Assembly (NCBI RefSeq): GCF_003015145.1
Contig: NZ_CP027845.1
Coordinates: 372,001-436,000, forward strand
DNA length: 64,000 nt
Direction of reading: 5' to 3'
Source: Candidatus Phycorickettsia trachydisci
Lineage (GTDB): Bacteria; Pseudomonadota; Alphaproteobacteria; Rickettsiales; Rickettsiaceae
Shown here: positions 47,510 through 54,057 of the stretch, piece after piece
Position numbering within the stretch: the first letter of the stretch is position 1
Layout: each line of letters starts with the position of its first letter
The notes under the pieces: generated by a model
What the model saw: the letters and a program-made list of their open reading frames with translations, nothing else
Told to the model about the DNA's origin: nothing
The model's database searches: none
Translations under genes and position numbers: made by a program

Positions 47510-48200
47510 TTTCTAATTTATTCTCTAATAATTTCAGCTTGTAGTCCGTTACAACAAAATACAAAGTTGGTTTTGTTTCGTTATCAAAATAGTTTGTATT
47601 AATTTCAAATCCAACTTGAGCTTCCCAAATTAAATTTTCTATTAGGTTACTTTTTGAATCGTATACTATCGATCTAAATTTCATTTTAGCGGTATTGCGA
47701 TCTAGCATGTCGTTAGATAGGGGGTATACAAACCTTTTCACCTGGTCTTCATATCTTAAGATAGGAGAATTAGGATTATCTACTTGCAAATAGCTATAAA
47801 ACTGATTAAATACTTGAGGTGTTGATTTGGATTTAACGAAAAGTATTTGTTCTTTCAGCTTTATGTAGTCATAAATTTCCCTTTGTTCTACGTAATTTTT
47901 AACTAAATATTTAGAAAAAAAAGTCAGGTAGTCTTCGTGTCTATTTTTGGGCTTGACTAAATATATCTTTTTATTATTGCGATAGTTATCAAGTTGTATT
48001 AAATACCTGATTGAATGTCCCAAAGGAAATAGCTTATATATATTAATGCCCATAGCTATGCATAGCACAATACTATACACTAAAAAGCATATAATATAAG
48101 ACTTATGAGTAAAGGGTTTGACGTATTTGTCATTATACCAAACATTTAAGTCTGCAAAATATTTTTTTAAATATTCATCGCGACTATCTTGAGATTCCAT
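47490..48200 (-). CDS. virB8: Type IV secretion inner-membrane protein VirB8
   Basis: 236 aa. A cytoplasmic N-terminus (about 1-40), one membrane segment (YIICFLVYSIVLCIAMGINI), then a periplasmic NTF2-like domain (RHEDYLTFFSKYLVKNYVEQREIYDY and AQVGFEIN). VirB8 is an assembly factor that links inner-membrane and core complexes. First gene of virB8-virB9-nuoA-nuoB-nuoC, divergent from murA across a 264-base spacer with two DnaA-box-like sites. Rickettsiales often have several virB8 copies; which paralogue this is cannot be told here. Confidence 0.9.
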   Translation of the reverse strand: MESQDSRDEYLKKYFADLNVWYNDKYVKPFTHKSYIICFLVYSIVLCIAMGINIYKLFPLGHSIRYLIQLDNYRNNKKIYLVKPKNRHEDYLTFFSKYLVKNYVEQREIYDYIKLKEQILFVKSKSTPQVFNQFYSYLQVDNPNSPILRYEDQVKRFVYPLSNDMLDRNTAKMKFRSIVYDSKSNLIENLIWEAQVGFEINTNYFDNETKPTLYFVVTDYKLKLLENKLESDEKKT

Positions 48201-48349
48201 GTAAATCCTAGCGCTTAAGCCATGCTTTAATTACAATATAATATTACTTTTAATCTAAATATTTATAAGAACAAGTAACTAATCAAAATATCGAGTAAAT
48301 CGATAGACATAGTAATAAAAGTACAAGGTTTTAATGGTTTTAAACTAGT

Positions 48350-48368
48350 TTATCCACACATATCCACA
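48350..48368. promoter_or_regulatory. Two DnaA-box-like sites
   Basis: TTATCCACA (48350-48358) is a perfect consensus DnaA box. ATATCCACA (48360-48368) is one mismatch away, and the two sites start 10 bases apart on the same strand. They lie in the AT-rich spacer between divergent virB8 and murA. Confidence 0.45.
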
Positions 48369-48464
48369 ACAAAAGCTTTTAGTACAGGAAATATGTAGAT
48401 ATCTATTCACTTTTATGATATAAATTAGCCTTATGATTTTGATCTATATAAATAATACTTTGAG

Positions 48465-49775
48465 ATGGATGAGTTAATCGTACCTGGTCCCCAAATTTTA
48501 AGAGGACAAATTGATGTTTCTGGTGCTAAAAATGGTGTGCTACCTTTGATAGTTTGCTCTATGCTTACTGATCAAGAAATTGTCTTATCCAATGTCCCTA
48601 ATTTGAGCGACGTACATACCATGAGTAATTTAATGAGATCTTATGGTGCCGATGTATATTTCGATCAAAAATATAAAAAACTTCATATTAAGTGCTTTAG
48701 TATAAATTATTCAGGGGCTTGTGATACTGTAAAAAAAATCAGAGCTTCGATATGGCTTTTGGCTCCGCTTTTGATACGTTTAGGTAAAGTAAGAATGCCA
48801 ATGCCTGGTGGATGTGGGATAGGGGATAAAAAATCCGGTGCTAGACAAATTGATTTGCATCTTGACTTACTTGCGGCAATGGGAGCAAGTATAGAAGTGC
48901 GAGATGGGTATGTTTTAGCTGAAATTAAGGAAAAATTTAAAGCCACTGATTTTACTTTTAAAAAAGTTTCAGTTGGGGCAACTATCAATGCTATATTAGC
49001 CAGTGTTCTTGCTGATGGCGAAACAATTCTGAGAGAGTGCGCAATTGAGCCAGAAATTTCCGAAATGTGTCATTTACTCGTCAAAATGGGAGCTAAAATT
49101 CAAGGAATAGGAACTAGAGAACTTGTGATTTATGGAGTGGAAAGCCTAAAAGGAGCGGAGCAAAAAGTTATTCCTGATCGTATTGAGGCTGGAACGTATT
49201 TAATAATGGCTGCTGCAACTAATGGTTATGTGAAGGTGAATGGGATTAATTATAGCACCCTTGAAAGTTTATGTAATGTATTGGAGCTGGCAGGAAATAA
49301 GATGGAATTTCATGATGATTCAATTTCTTTATACAGTGGCCAGCAAATTCATCCAGTCGATATCACAACTATGCCTTTTCCTGGCTTTGTTACTGATTTA
49401 CAAGCACAATTTATGAGCTTGATGTGTTTATCTTCGGGGACCTCTTTCATATCAGAGAAGATATACGATAACCGTTTTATGCATGTAAAAGAACTAAATA
49501 AAATGGGTGCAAATATTTCTATTGAGGGCTCAACGGCAAAAGTAATAGGTGTTAAAGAATTGAATGCAGCAAGCGTAAAAGCATCGGATTTAAGAGCCTC
49601 TGTGTGTTTAGTGTTGGCTGGTCTATCTGCAAAAGGAGTAACTAGAATCGCAGATATACATCATCTAAGAAGGGGTTACGAAGACTTAGATCTTAAGCTT
49701 GCGAAATGTGGAGTACAAGTTGAGTGGTCTAATTCTGTTGACATAATTTCAGAGACTGTTGCAAGTCTAGTATAA
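48465..49775 (+). CDS. murA: UDP-N-acetylglucosamine 1-carboxyvinyltransferase
   Basis: 436 aa, normal length. First committed step of peptidoglycan synthesis: transfer of enolpyruvate to UDP-GlcNAc. Catalytic features: the SGAKNGVLPL Lys, the reactive Cys117 in PMPGGCGIGDKKSG (target of fosfomycin in sensitive species), and FVTDLQAQF with the catalytic Asp. DLRASVCLVLAGL is typical of the C-terminus. Cys, not Asp, at 117 means no intrinsic fosfomycin resistance from this position. Confidence 0.97.
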   Translation: MDELIVPGPQILRGQIDVSGAKNGVLPLIVCSMLTDQEIVLSNVPNLSDVHTMSNLMRSYGADVYFDQKYKKLHIKCFSINYSGACDTVKKIRASIWLLAPLLIRLGKVRMPMPGGCGIGDKKSGARQIDLHLDLLAAMGASIEVRDGYVLAEIKEKFKATDFTFKKVSVGATINAILASVLADGETILRECAIEPEISEMCHLLVKMGAKIQGIGTRELVIYGVESLKGAEQKVIPDRIEAGTYLIMAAATNGYVKVNGINYSTLESLCNVLELAGNKMEFHDDSISLYSGQQIHPVDITTMPFPGFVTDLQAQFMSLMCLSSGTSFISEKIYDNRFMHVKELNKMGANISIEGSTAKVIGVKELNAASVKASDLRASVCLVLAGLSAKGVTRIADIHHLRRGYEDLDLKLAKCGVQVEWSNSVDIISETVASLV

Positions 49776-49919
49776 AAAATTTTTAGGCATATTTTTAATT
49801 AGTATAATTTAAGTTAGCTAATGTACTTTGTATACCCATATTGCTCTAGCTGATAAACACTAACTTTTTTCTTAATACATTGCTTCGAAAGTCTTTACAG
49901 ATGCCTACTTAGTGGTTTG

Positions 49920-49949
49920 TTGACTTTATTTTTAATGCATGACTACCAT
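49920..49949 (+). promoter_or_regulatory. Candidate promoter of the LEA-like gene
   Basis: TTGACT (49920-49925), an 18-base spacer and TACCAT (49944-49949). The -35 is near consensus, the -10 weak. Predicted start near 49956 puts the hairpin at 49953-49979 at the very 5' end of the mRNA. Confidence 0.4.
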
Positions 49950-49952
49950 GAA

Positions 49953-49979
49953 AATATGGAGTAGACGTCGCTCCATGTT
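49953..49979 (+). promoter_or_regulatory. 5'-leader hairpin before the LEA-like gene
   Basis: Arms AATATGGAG (49953-49961) and CTCCATGTT (49971-49979) pair with one T-G wobble; the 9-base loop is TAGACGTCG. It ends 33 bases before the ATG. It may protect the mRNA 5' end or regulate expression. Confidence 0.45.
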
Positions 49980-50012
49980 GCTTGTATTAGTAATTCAATC
50001 CAAAGGTAGTTT

Positions 50013-50483
50013 ATGGGAAATGAAAATAAAGGCTTTGCATCAATGGACAAAGAAAAAGTAAGAGAAATTGCCCATAGAGGCGGTGAGGCTCGTAAAGATC
50101 AACTAGGTCATGAAGGTTATGTTGAGATGGGTCACAAAGGTGGCGAAGTGCGCAAAGAACAACTAGGCCATGAAGGCTACGTTGAAATGGGCCATAAAGG
50201 TGGCGAGGCGCGCAAAGAACAACTAGGTCATGAAGGTTATGTTGAAATGGGCTATAAAGGAGGAGAGGCTAGAAAGAGCGAACTAGGTCATGAAGGTTAT
50301 GTTGAAATGGGCTATAAAGGAGGAGAGGCTAGAAAGAGCGAACTAGGTCATGAAGGCTATGTTGAAATGGGTCATAAAGGAGGTGAAGCTAGAAAAGCCC
50401 AGCTTGGTCCTGAAGGTTATGCTGAAATGGGTCGTAAGGGAGGACTGTCTGGTAGAAAGAATGAAGAAGAGGAAGTAGAATAA
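50013..50483 (+). CDS. Plant Em-like (group 1 LEA) repeat protein with KGG motif
   Basis: 156 aa, very hydrophilic, no signal peptide, Cys- and Trp-free. Residues 6-24 (KGFASMDKEKVREIAHRGG) are the bacterial KGG stress motif. Residues 21-140 are six tandem 20-aa units of the form HKGGEARKEQLGHEGYVEMG, ending in a partial RKGGLSGRKN. This is the signature repeat of plant seed Em proteins and of a few bacterial homologues such as GsiB of Bacillus. Such proteins are disordered and protect against desiccation or other stress. AAAGGTAG lies before the ATG. A strong hairpin follows at 50489. An unexpected gene for an intracellular bacterium. Confidence 0.9.
   Translation: MGNENKGFASMDKEKVREIAHRGGEARKDQLGHEGYVEMGHKGGEVRKEQLGHEGYVEMGHKGGEARKEQLGHEGYVEMGYKGGEARKSELGHEGYVEMGYKGGEARKSELGHEGYVEMGHKGGEARKAQLGPEGYAEMGRKGGLSGRKNEEEEVE
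50073..50432 (+). repeat. Six 60-bp tandem repeats inside the LEA-like gene
   Basis: Period exactly 60 bases (20 codons). Copies four and five (around 50253-50372) differ by only a few bases, so the array has grown by recent in-frame duplication. Confidence 0.9.
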
Positions 50484-50488
50484 AGTAT

Positions 50489-50527
50489 GGAGAGGCTGTA
50501 AGTAATATTTTTACTTATCGCTTCTCC
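50489..50527 (+). terminator. Strong terminator hairpin after the LEA-like gene
   Basis: Outer arms GGAGAGGC (50489-50496) and GCTTCTCC (50520-50527) pair with one G-U, and inner arms TAAGTAA and TTACTTA extend the stem. The hairpin begins 5 bases after the stop. No T tract follows. Confidence 0.65.
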
Positions 50528-50528
50528 C

Positions 50529-50557
50529 AACTATAATAGCTAATAGTTATTATAGTT
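50529..50557 (+). promoter_or_regulatory. 10-bp hairpin covering the uvrC translation-initiation region
   Basis: Arms AACTATAATA (50529-50538) and TATTATAGTT (50548-50557) pair perfectly and end 5 bases before the uvrC ATG at 50563. No Shine-Dalgarno is visible. It also contains TATAAT, so it could be promoter rather than RNA structure. Confidence 0.4.
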
Positions 50558-50562
50558 TAATT

Positions 50563-52197
50563 ATGACATTACAAAACAAAATTCAAGATATTCCTGAATT
50601 GCCAGGGATATATCAAATGCTTGATAGCAAAGGGTCTATTTTATACATTGGCAAAGCTAAAAGCCTAAAGAAACGTGTATCAAGCTACTTTCAATCAGGT
50701 CTTACTACTAGGATTGCTAAAATGATTTGGCAAGCATGTGACATCAAGTATATTATCACTAACTCCGAAGCGGAGGCTTTTTTATTGGAAGCTTCATTAA
50801 TTAAAAAGTTTAAACCTAAGTTCAATGTATTGCTTAAAGACGATAAATCTTTTCCATATATTAAAATTTCTACGGATCATGATTATCCTCAAATTACTAA
50901 ATTCAGAGGTAAACTTTCAAAAGATGGATACTACTTTGGACCGTTTGCTTCATCTGGACAGGTGAGTTCAGCTATAGTTGAGATTCAAAAGATATTTCAA
51001 ATCAGATCGTGTACAAACACATACTTTAAGACTAGAAAAAGGCCTTGTCTTTTATACCAAATTAAAAGATGTAGTGGACCTTGTACTGCTAAAATTAGTT
51101 TACATGATTACCAGAATCTAGTAGACCAAACTAAACAGTTTCTTTCAGGTAAGTTTAAAACTTTGATAAAAGATTTAAATATTGAAATGAAAAAATACAG
51201 CGAGCAATTTGAATATGAAAAAGCCGCATCTATTCGTGATAGGATTAAAACTATAGAGTATGTTCAATCTCGCAATATTATCAATTCTCAAACTTTAGGA
51301 GATGCAGACATTATAGCCGTTAAGACGCTTAAAGGTGCTGCATGTGTACAGGTATTTATATATCGCTGTGGGCAAAACCTTGGTAATCAAGCATACTTTC
51401 CTAAAAATGCTGAGCAAGTTGAAGATGCAGAAATTTTACAAAGCTTTTTAGGGCAATTTTATCAAAAACGAAAACCTCCTAAAAATATCATATTAAATAA
51501 ACAAGTTCCTGATAGTGGTCTTTTAGAAGAAAGTTTATTTAACTTACATGCTCTTAAGACCAAGCTTTTTACCCCAAAGACTAAAGAACAAAAGCTTATT
51601 ATGAACATGATTGAACAAAATCTTGATGCAGCGCTTAAAACTAAAATTGAAAAACTCGATGACATACATGAGCGTTTAGAAATGATTCGGGAGATTTTTA
51701 ATTTACCTAATTTGCCTCAGCGTATAGAAGTTTATGATAACAGTCATATCATGGGAAAATATGCTATTGGCGCAATGATTGTGGCTGGTCCAAATGGTTT
51801 TGAAAAAAATGACTATAGAAAGTTTAATATTCGTACGACCACAAATGTATTTGGAGGAGATGATTATCAGATGCTTCGGGAAGTGCTTACTCGTAGACTA
51901 GCTAAATTAACGGATGAAAACAAACCAGATTTAATGATCATTGATGGAGGGAAGGGGCATTTAGGTGTTGTGAAGGAAGTGATGGAATTTTTAGGAGTGA
52001 AAATAAAATACGCCTGTATGTCCAAAGGGGTCGAGCGAAATAAGGGTAACGAAACTTTCCACATGGAAGATAGAGATCCATTTAGTCTACCGAACGACAA
52101 TAAGGCCATGCAATATTTGCAGTTATTGCGGGATCAAGCCCACAATTTTGCTATTACAAGTCATAGAACAAAACGTAACAAGGAAAGCTTAAAGTAA
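50563..52197 (+). CDS. uvrC: Excinuclease ABC subunit C, lacking the C-terminal HhH domain
   Basis: 544 aa against the usual 600 or more. The GIY-YIG nuclease (ELPGIYQMLDSKGSILYIGKAK), the UVR motif (EYEKAASIRDRI) and the RNase H-like C-terminal nuclease (EVYDNSHIMGKYAIGAMI, IDGGKGHL, RDQAHNFAI) are intact, so both incision activities should be present. The protein stops at HRTKRNKESLK, exactly where the helix-hairpin-helix tail starts in relatives. Bases after the stop read IKKIGIA-stop, perhaps a remnant of the HhH IPGIG motif. The HhH tail helps DNA binding for the 5' incision. Confidence 0.95.
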   Translation: MTLQNKIQDIPELPGIYQMLDSKGSILYIGKAKSLKKRVSSYFQSGLTTRIAKMIWQACDIKYIITNSEAEAFLLEASLIKKFKPKFNVLLKDDKSFPYIKISTDHDYPQITKFRGKLSKDGYYFGPFASSGQVSSAIVEIQKIFQIRSCTNTYFKTRKRPCLLYQIKRCSGPCTAKISLHDYQNLVDQTKQFLSGKFKTLIKDLNIEMKKYSEQFEYEKAASIRDRIKTIEYVQSRNIINSQTLGDADIIAVKTLKGAACVQVFIYRCGQNLGNQAYFPKNAEQVEDAEILQSFLGQFYQKRKPPKNIILNKQVPDSGLLEESLFNLHALKTKLFTPKTKEQKLIMNMIEQNLDAALKTKIEKLDDIHERLEMIREIFNLPNLPQRIEVYDNSHIMGKYAIGAMIVAGPNGFEKNDYRKFNIRTTTNVFGGDDYQMLREVLTRRLAKLTDENKPDLMIIDGGKGHLGVVKEVMEFLGVKIKYACMSKGVERNKGNETFHMEDRDPFSLPNDNKAMQYLQLLRDQAHNFAITSHRTKRNKESLK

Positions 52198-52235
52198 ATC
52201 AAAAAGATTGGTATTGCATAAACCATGATAATTTT

Positions 52236-52255
52236 GATGCGCTTCATCTTTTTTT
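52236..52255 (+). terminator. Weak rho-independent terminator after uvrC
   Basis: A short stem GATG / CATC (52236-52239 and 52245-52248) is followed directly by seven T (52249-52255). The short stem makes it weak. Confidence 0.35.
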
Positions 52256-52334
52256 ACAAAATTATATCTATTTATATTTTTTTAAAACATAGCCATTTTA
52301 TATAGTTAAAGTATCCACAAATATTTAAATAGCT

Positions 52335-52718
52335 ATGTCTGAAAATGGGTCGAATTTGATCGAGTATATCTTTACATCTATAAAAACTTCAGCTGTAAGA
52401 CAGTTGAATTTTATTCGTAGATGTTTTCTAAAAGACATATTTGCTGCCGTAAATAATAATGACATAGCATTAGTGCAAAAGTTATTAAGGCTTGGAGCAA
52501 GTCCTAATAAATCTGATCAAGATGGTAGGACTCCTTTGCATCACGCTGCTCTTAAGGGGCATGCAGAAATTGCTAAGATTTTACTTGAGGCTGGTGCTGA
52601 TCCTAATGCAAAAGATCCTTTGGATTATACTCCGTTGCATTTTGCAAGTCAGCAAGGTCATCAAGTGATAATAAAATTGTTTACAGAGTATAACAACAAT
52701 ATTTCAATAAAAGTATGA
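52335..52718 (+). CDS. Ankyrin-repeat protein, first half of a likely split gene
   Basis: 127 aa. After a 35-residue N-terminus come clear ankyrin repeats: DIFAAVNNNDIALVQKLLRLGASPN, DGRTPLHHAALKGHAEIAKILLEAGADPN and DYTPLHFASQQGHQVIIKLF. The last repeat breaks off and the next frame (52715 on) continues with DTALDLAIKNNKLESIEALLSGGAKI, i.e. the next repeat. The two frames overlap by 4 bases (ATGA), so they could be coupled genes, but the repeat register suggests one ancestral gene. Confidence 0.75.
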   Translation: MSENGSNLIEYIFTSIKTSAVRQLNFIRRCFLKDIFAAVNNNDIALVQKLLRLGASPNKSDQDGRTPLHHAALKGHAEIAKILLEAGADPNAKDPLDYTPLHFASQQGHQVIIKLFTEYNNNISIKV

Positions 52719-53209
52719 GTTTAGGAATAGTAGATTTTGATCAAACAACGAAGTATGGCGATACAGCTTTAGATTTGGCTATTAAAAACAATAAACTAGA
52801 ATCTATAGAAGCTTTACTTAGTGGAGGGGCTAAAATTGAAAAATTTGATGGTACGGTTTTGGGAGTTTCATCTACTCCTCTTATTTTAGCTGTGAATTTA
52901 TCTAAGCTAGAAGTAGTAAAGTTACTACTAAAATATAAACCAGATGTAAACATACTAGACTCACTCGGCTATACTCCATTACAAAATTTATTTTCTAAAC
53001 CTAGATATAATAAAGTGGATTTAGAAATTGCTAAACTGCTAGTGGAACACGGTGCAAATATTGATGTCATAACCCCTGATGGAAAAAAATTAGAAGATTT
53101 AGTTCGTAAAGGTAAAAAACCCGAGCTTATTGATCTTTTAAAGGAGTGTTATGCAAAAAATGAAGAGAAGCAAAAAAACAATATTACGGTTTCTAAAAGC
53201 TTTGTTTAA
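52715..53209 (+). CDS. Ankyrin-repeat protein, second half of a likely split gene
   Basis: 164 aa. Ankyrin repeats: DTALDLAIKNNKLESIEALL, TPLILAVNLSKLEVVKLLLKYKPDVN and TPLQNLFSK...VDLEIAKLLVEHGANID, closing with LEDLVRKGKKPELIDLL. No own Shine-Dalgarno is evident, and its start sits inside the end of the upstream gene. Translational coupling would give two proteins; a single-base shift would restore one of about 290 aa. The C-terminal tail is Lys/Asn-rich. Confidence 0.7.
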   Translation: MSLGIVDFDQTTKYGDTALDLAIKNNKLESIEALLSGGAKIEKFDGTVLGVSSTPLILAVNLSKLEVVKLLLKYKPDVNILDSLGYTPLQNLFSKPRYNKVDLEIAKLLVEHGANIDVITPDGKKLEDLVRKGKKPELIDLLKECYAKNEEKQKNNITVSKSFV

Positions 53210-53266
53210 AGGGAAGAAGAGAGGAGGAAAGAGGGTAAGAGTAAAGTTATTTCAAGGTAAAGGATT

Positions 53267-54055
53267 TTATCCTACAAAGCCAGGCACAGCTCTATTTCTA
53301 GCAAGCGTATTCTTTGATGTATTAATCACGTGTTCTATTTTTTCTGTTACTTCACGCACATCGGCATTAGCAAGATTTTCTGGAGGAATTACTGATAAAA
53401 TCTCAACTGTAATTGTACCAGGTTTTCTGATCCAAAAGCTTTTAGGCCAATACACTCCAGCATTATGAGCCATAAGTACAACAGGCACTTTTGCTTCCAT
53501 AGCAAGCTTAATTGCACTTGGTTTGTATCTTTTATTTTGATGGGGAAGAACTCTAGTTGATTCAGGGAATATGATAAGAGAAAGCCCTTGCTTAATTTTC
53601 TTCTGTCCTTCTTTTAAAATTCTAGTCAAAGATACTATATCTTTTCTATCTACGGCTATGGGATCCATCATTTTTAATCCCCAACCAAATAAAGGTATAT
53701 TGAATAACTCTTTTTTAATTACCCATGAATGTTTTGGGACTATCAGCTGCATAAAGACATTTTCCCAAAAAGACTGATGATTTGCCATGAATACGGCAGG
53801 AGTTTGAGGTAATTTCTCTAATCCTATAACCTCATATTTTAGGCCGCAAATTATCTCTCCAAGCCAAATGAATATTTCAGAATACCTTTTGGCAATAGCA
53901 TATTTGTTGTCGTAATGAGTGCCTACAAGATACATGATTGCTAATATTGGCCATACAACCAAACTTAATAATGCAACCGCGATATAAAAAATTATGACTC
54001 TTGTGCGCCAAAAAATTAGAGGCAAGTAATTAGGCGAATACTTCTTAAAATACAT
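53267..54055 (-). CDS. plsC: 1-acyl-sn-glycerol-3-phosphate acyltransferase
   Basis: 262 aa. Converts lysophosphatidate to phosphatidate at the inner membrane. An N-terminal membrane segment (about 15-40) is followed by acyltransferase motif I NHQSFWENVF (His-x4-Glu, a common proteobacterial variant of Hx4D), motif III FPESTR and motif IV VPVVLMAHNAG. It lies 2 bases after comEC and is the last gene of yidC-comEC-plsC. Confidence 0.95.
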   Translation of the reverse strand: MYFKKYSPNYLPLIFWRTRVIIFYIAVALLSLVVWPILAIMYLVGTHYDNKYAIAKRYSEIFIWLGEIICGLKYEVIGLEKLPQTPAVFMANHQSFWENVFMQLIVPKHSWVIKKELFNIPLFGWGLKMMDPIAVDRKDIVSLTRILKEGQKKIKQGLSLIIFPESTRVLPHQNKRYKPSAIKLAMEAKVPVVLMAHNAGVYWPKSFWIRKPGTITVEILSVIPPENLANADVREVTEKIEHVINTSKNTLARNRAVPGFVG

Positions 54056-54057
54056 TC

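Noticed and set aside
52311-52319. Single DnaA-box-like GTATCCACA before the ankyrin gene
   Set aside because: One imperfect box alone is expected by chance; no second site is near.
53151-53468. 105-aa plus-strand ORF after the ankyrin gene
   Set aside because: Most of it lies antisense to the C-terminus of plsC and has no family pattern; the basic start is a by-product of A/G-rich DNA.
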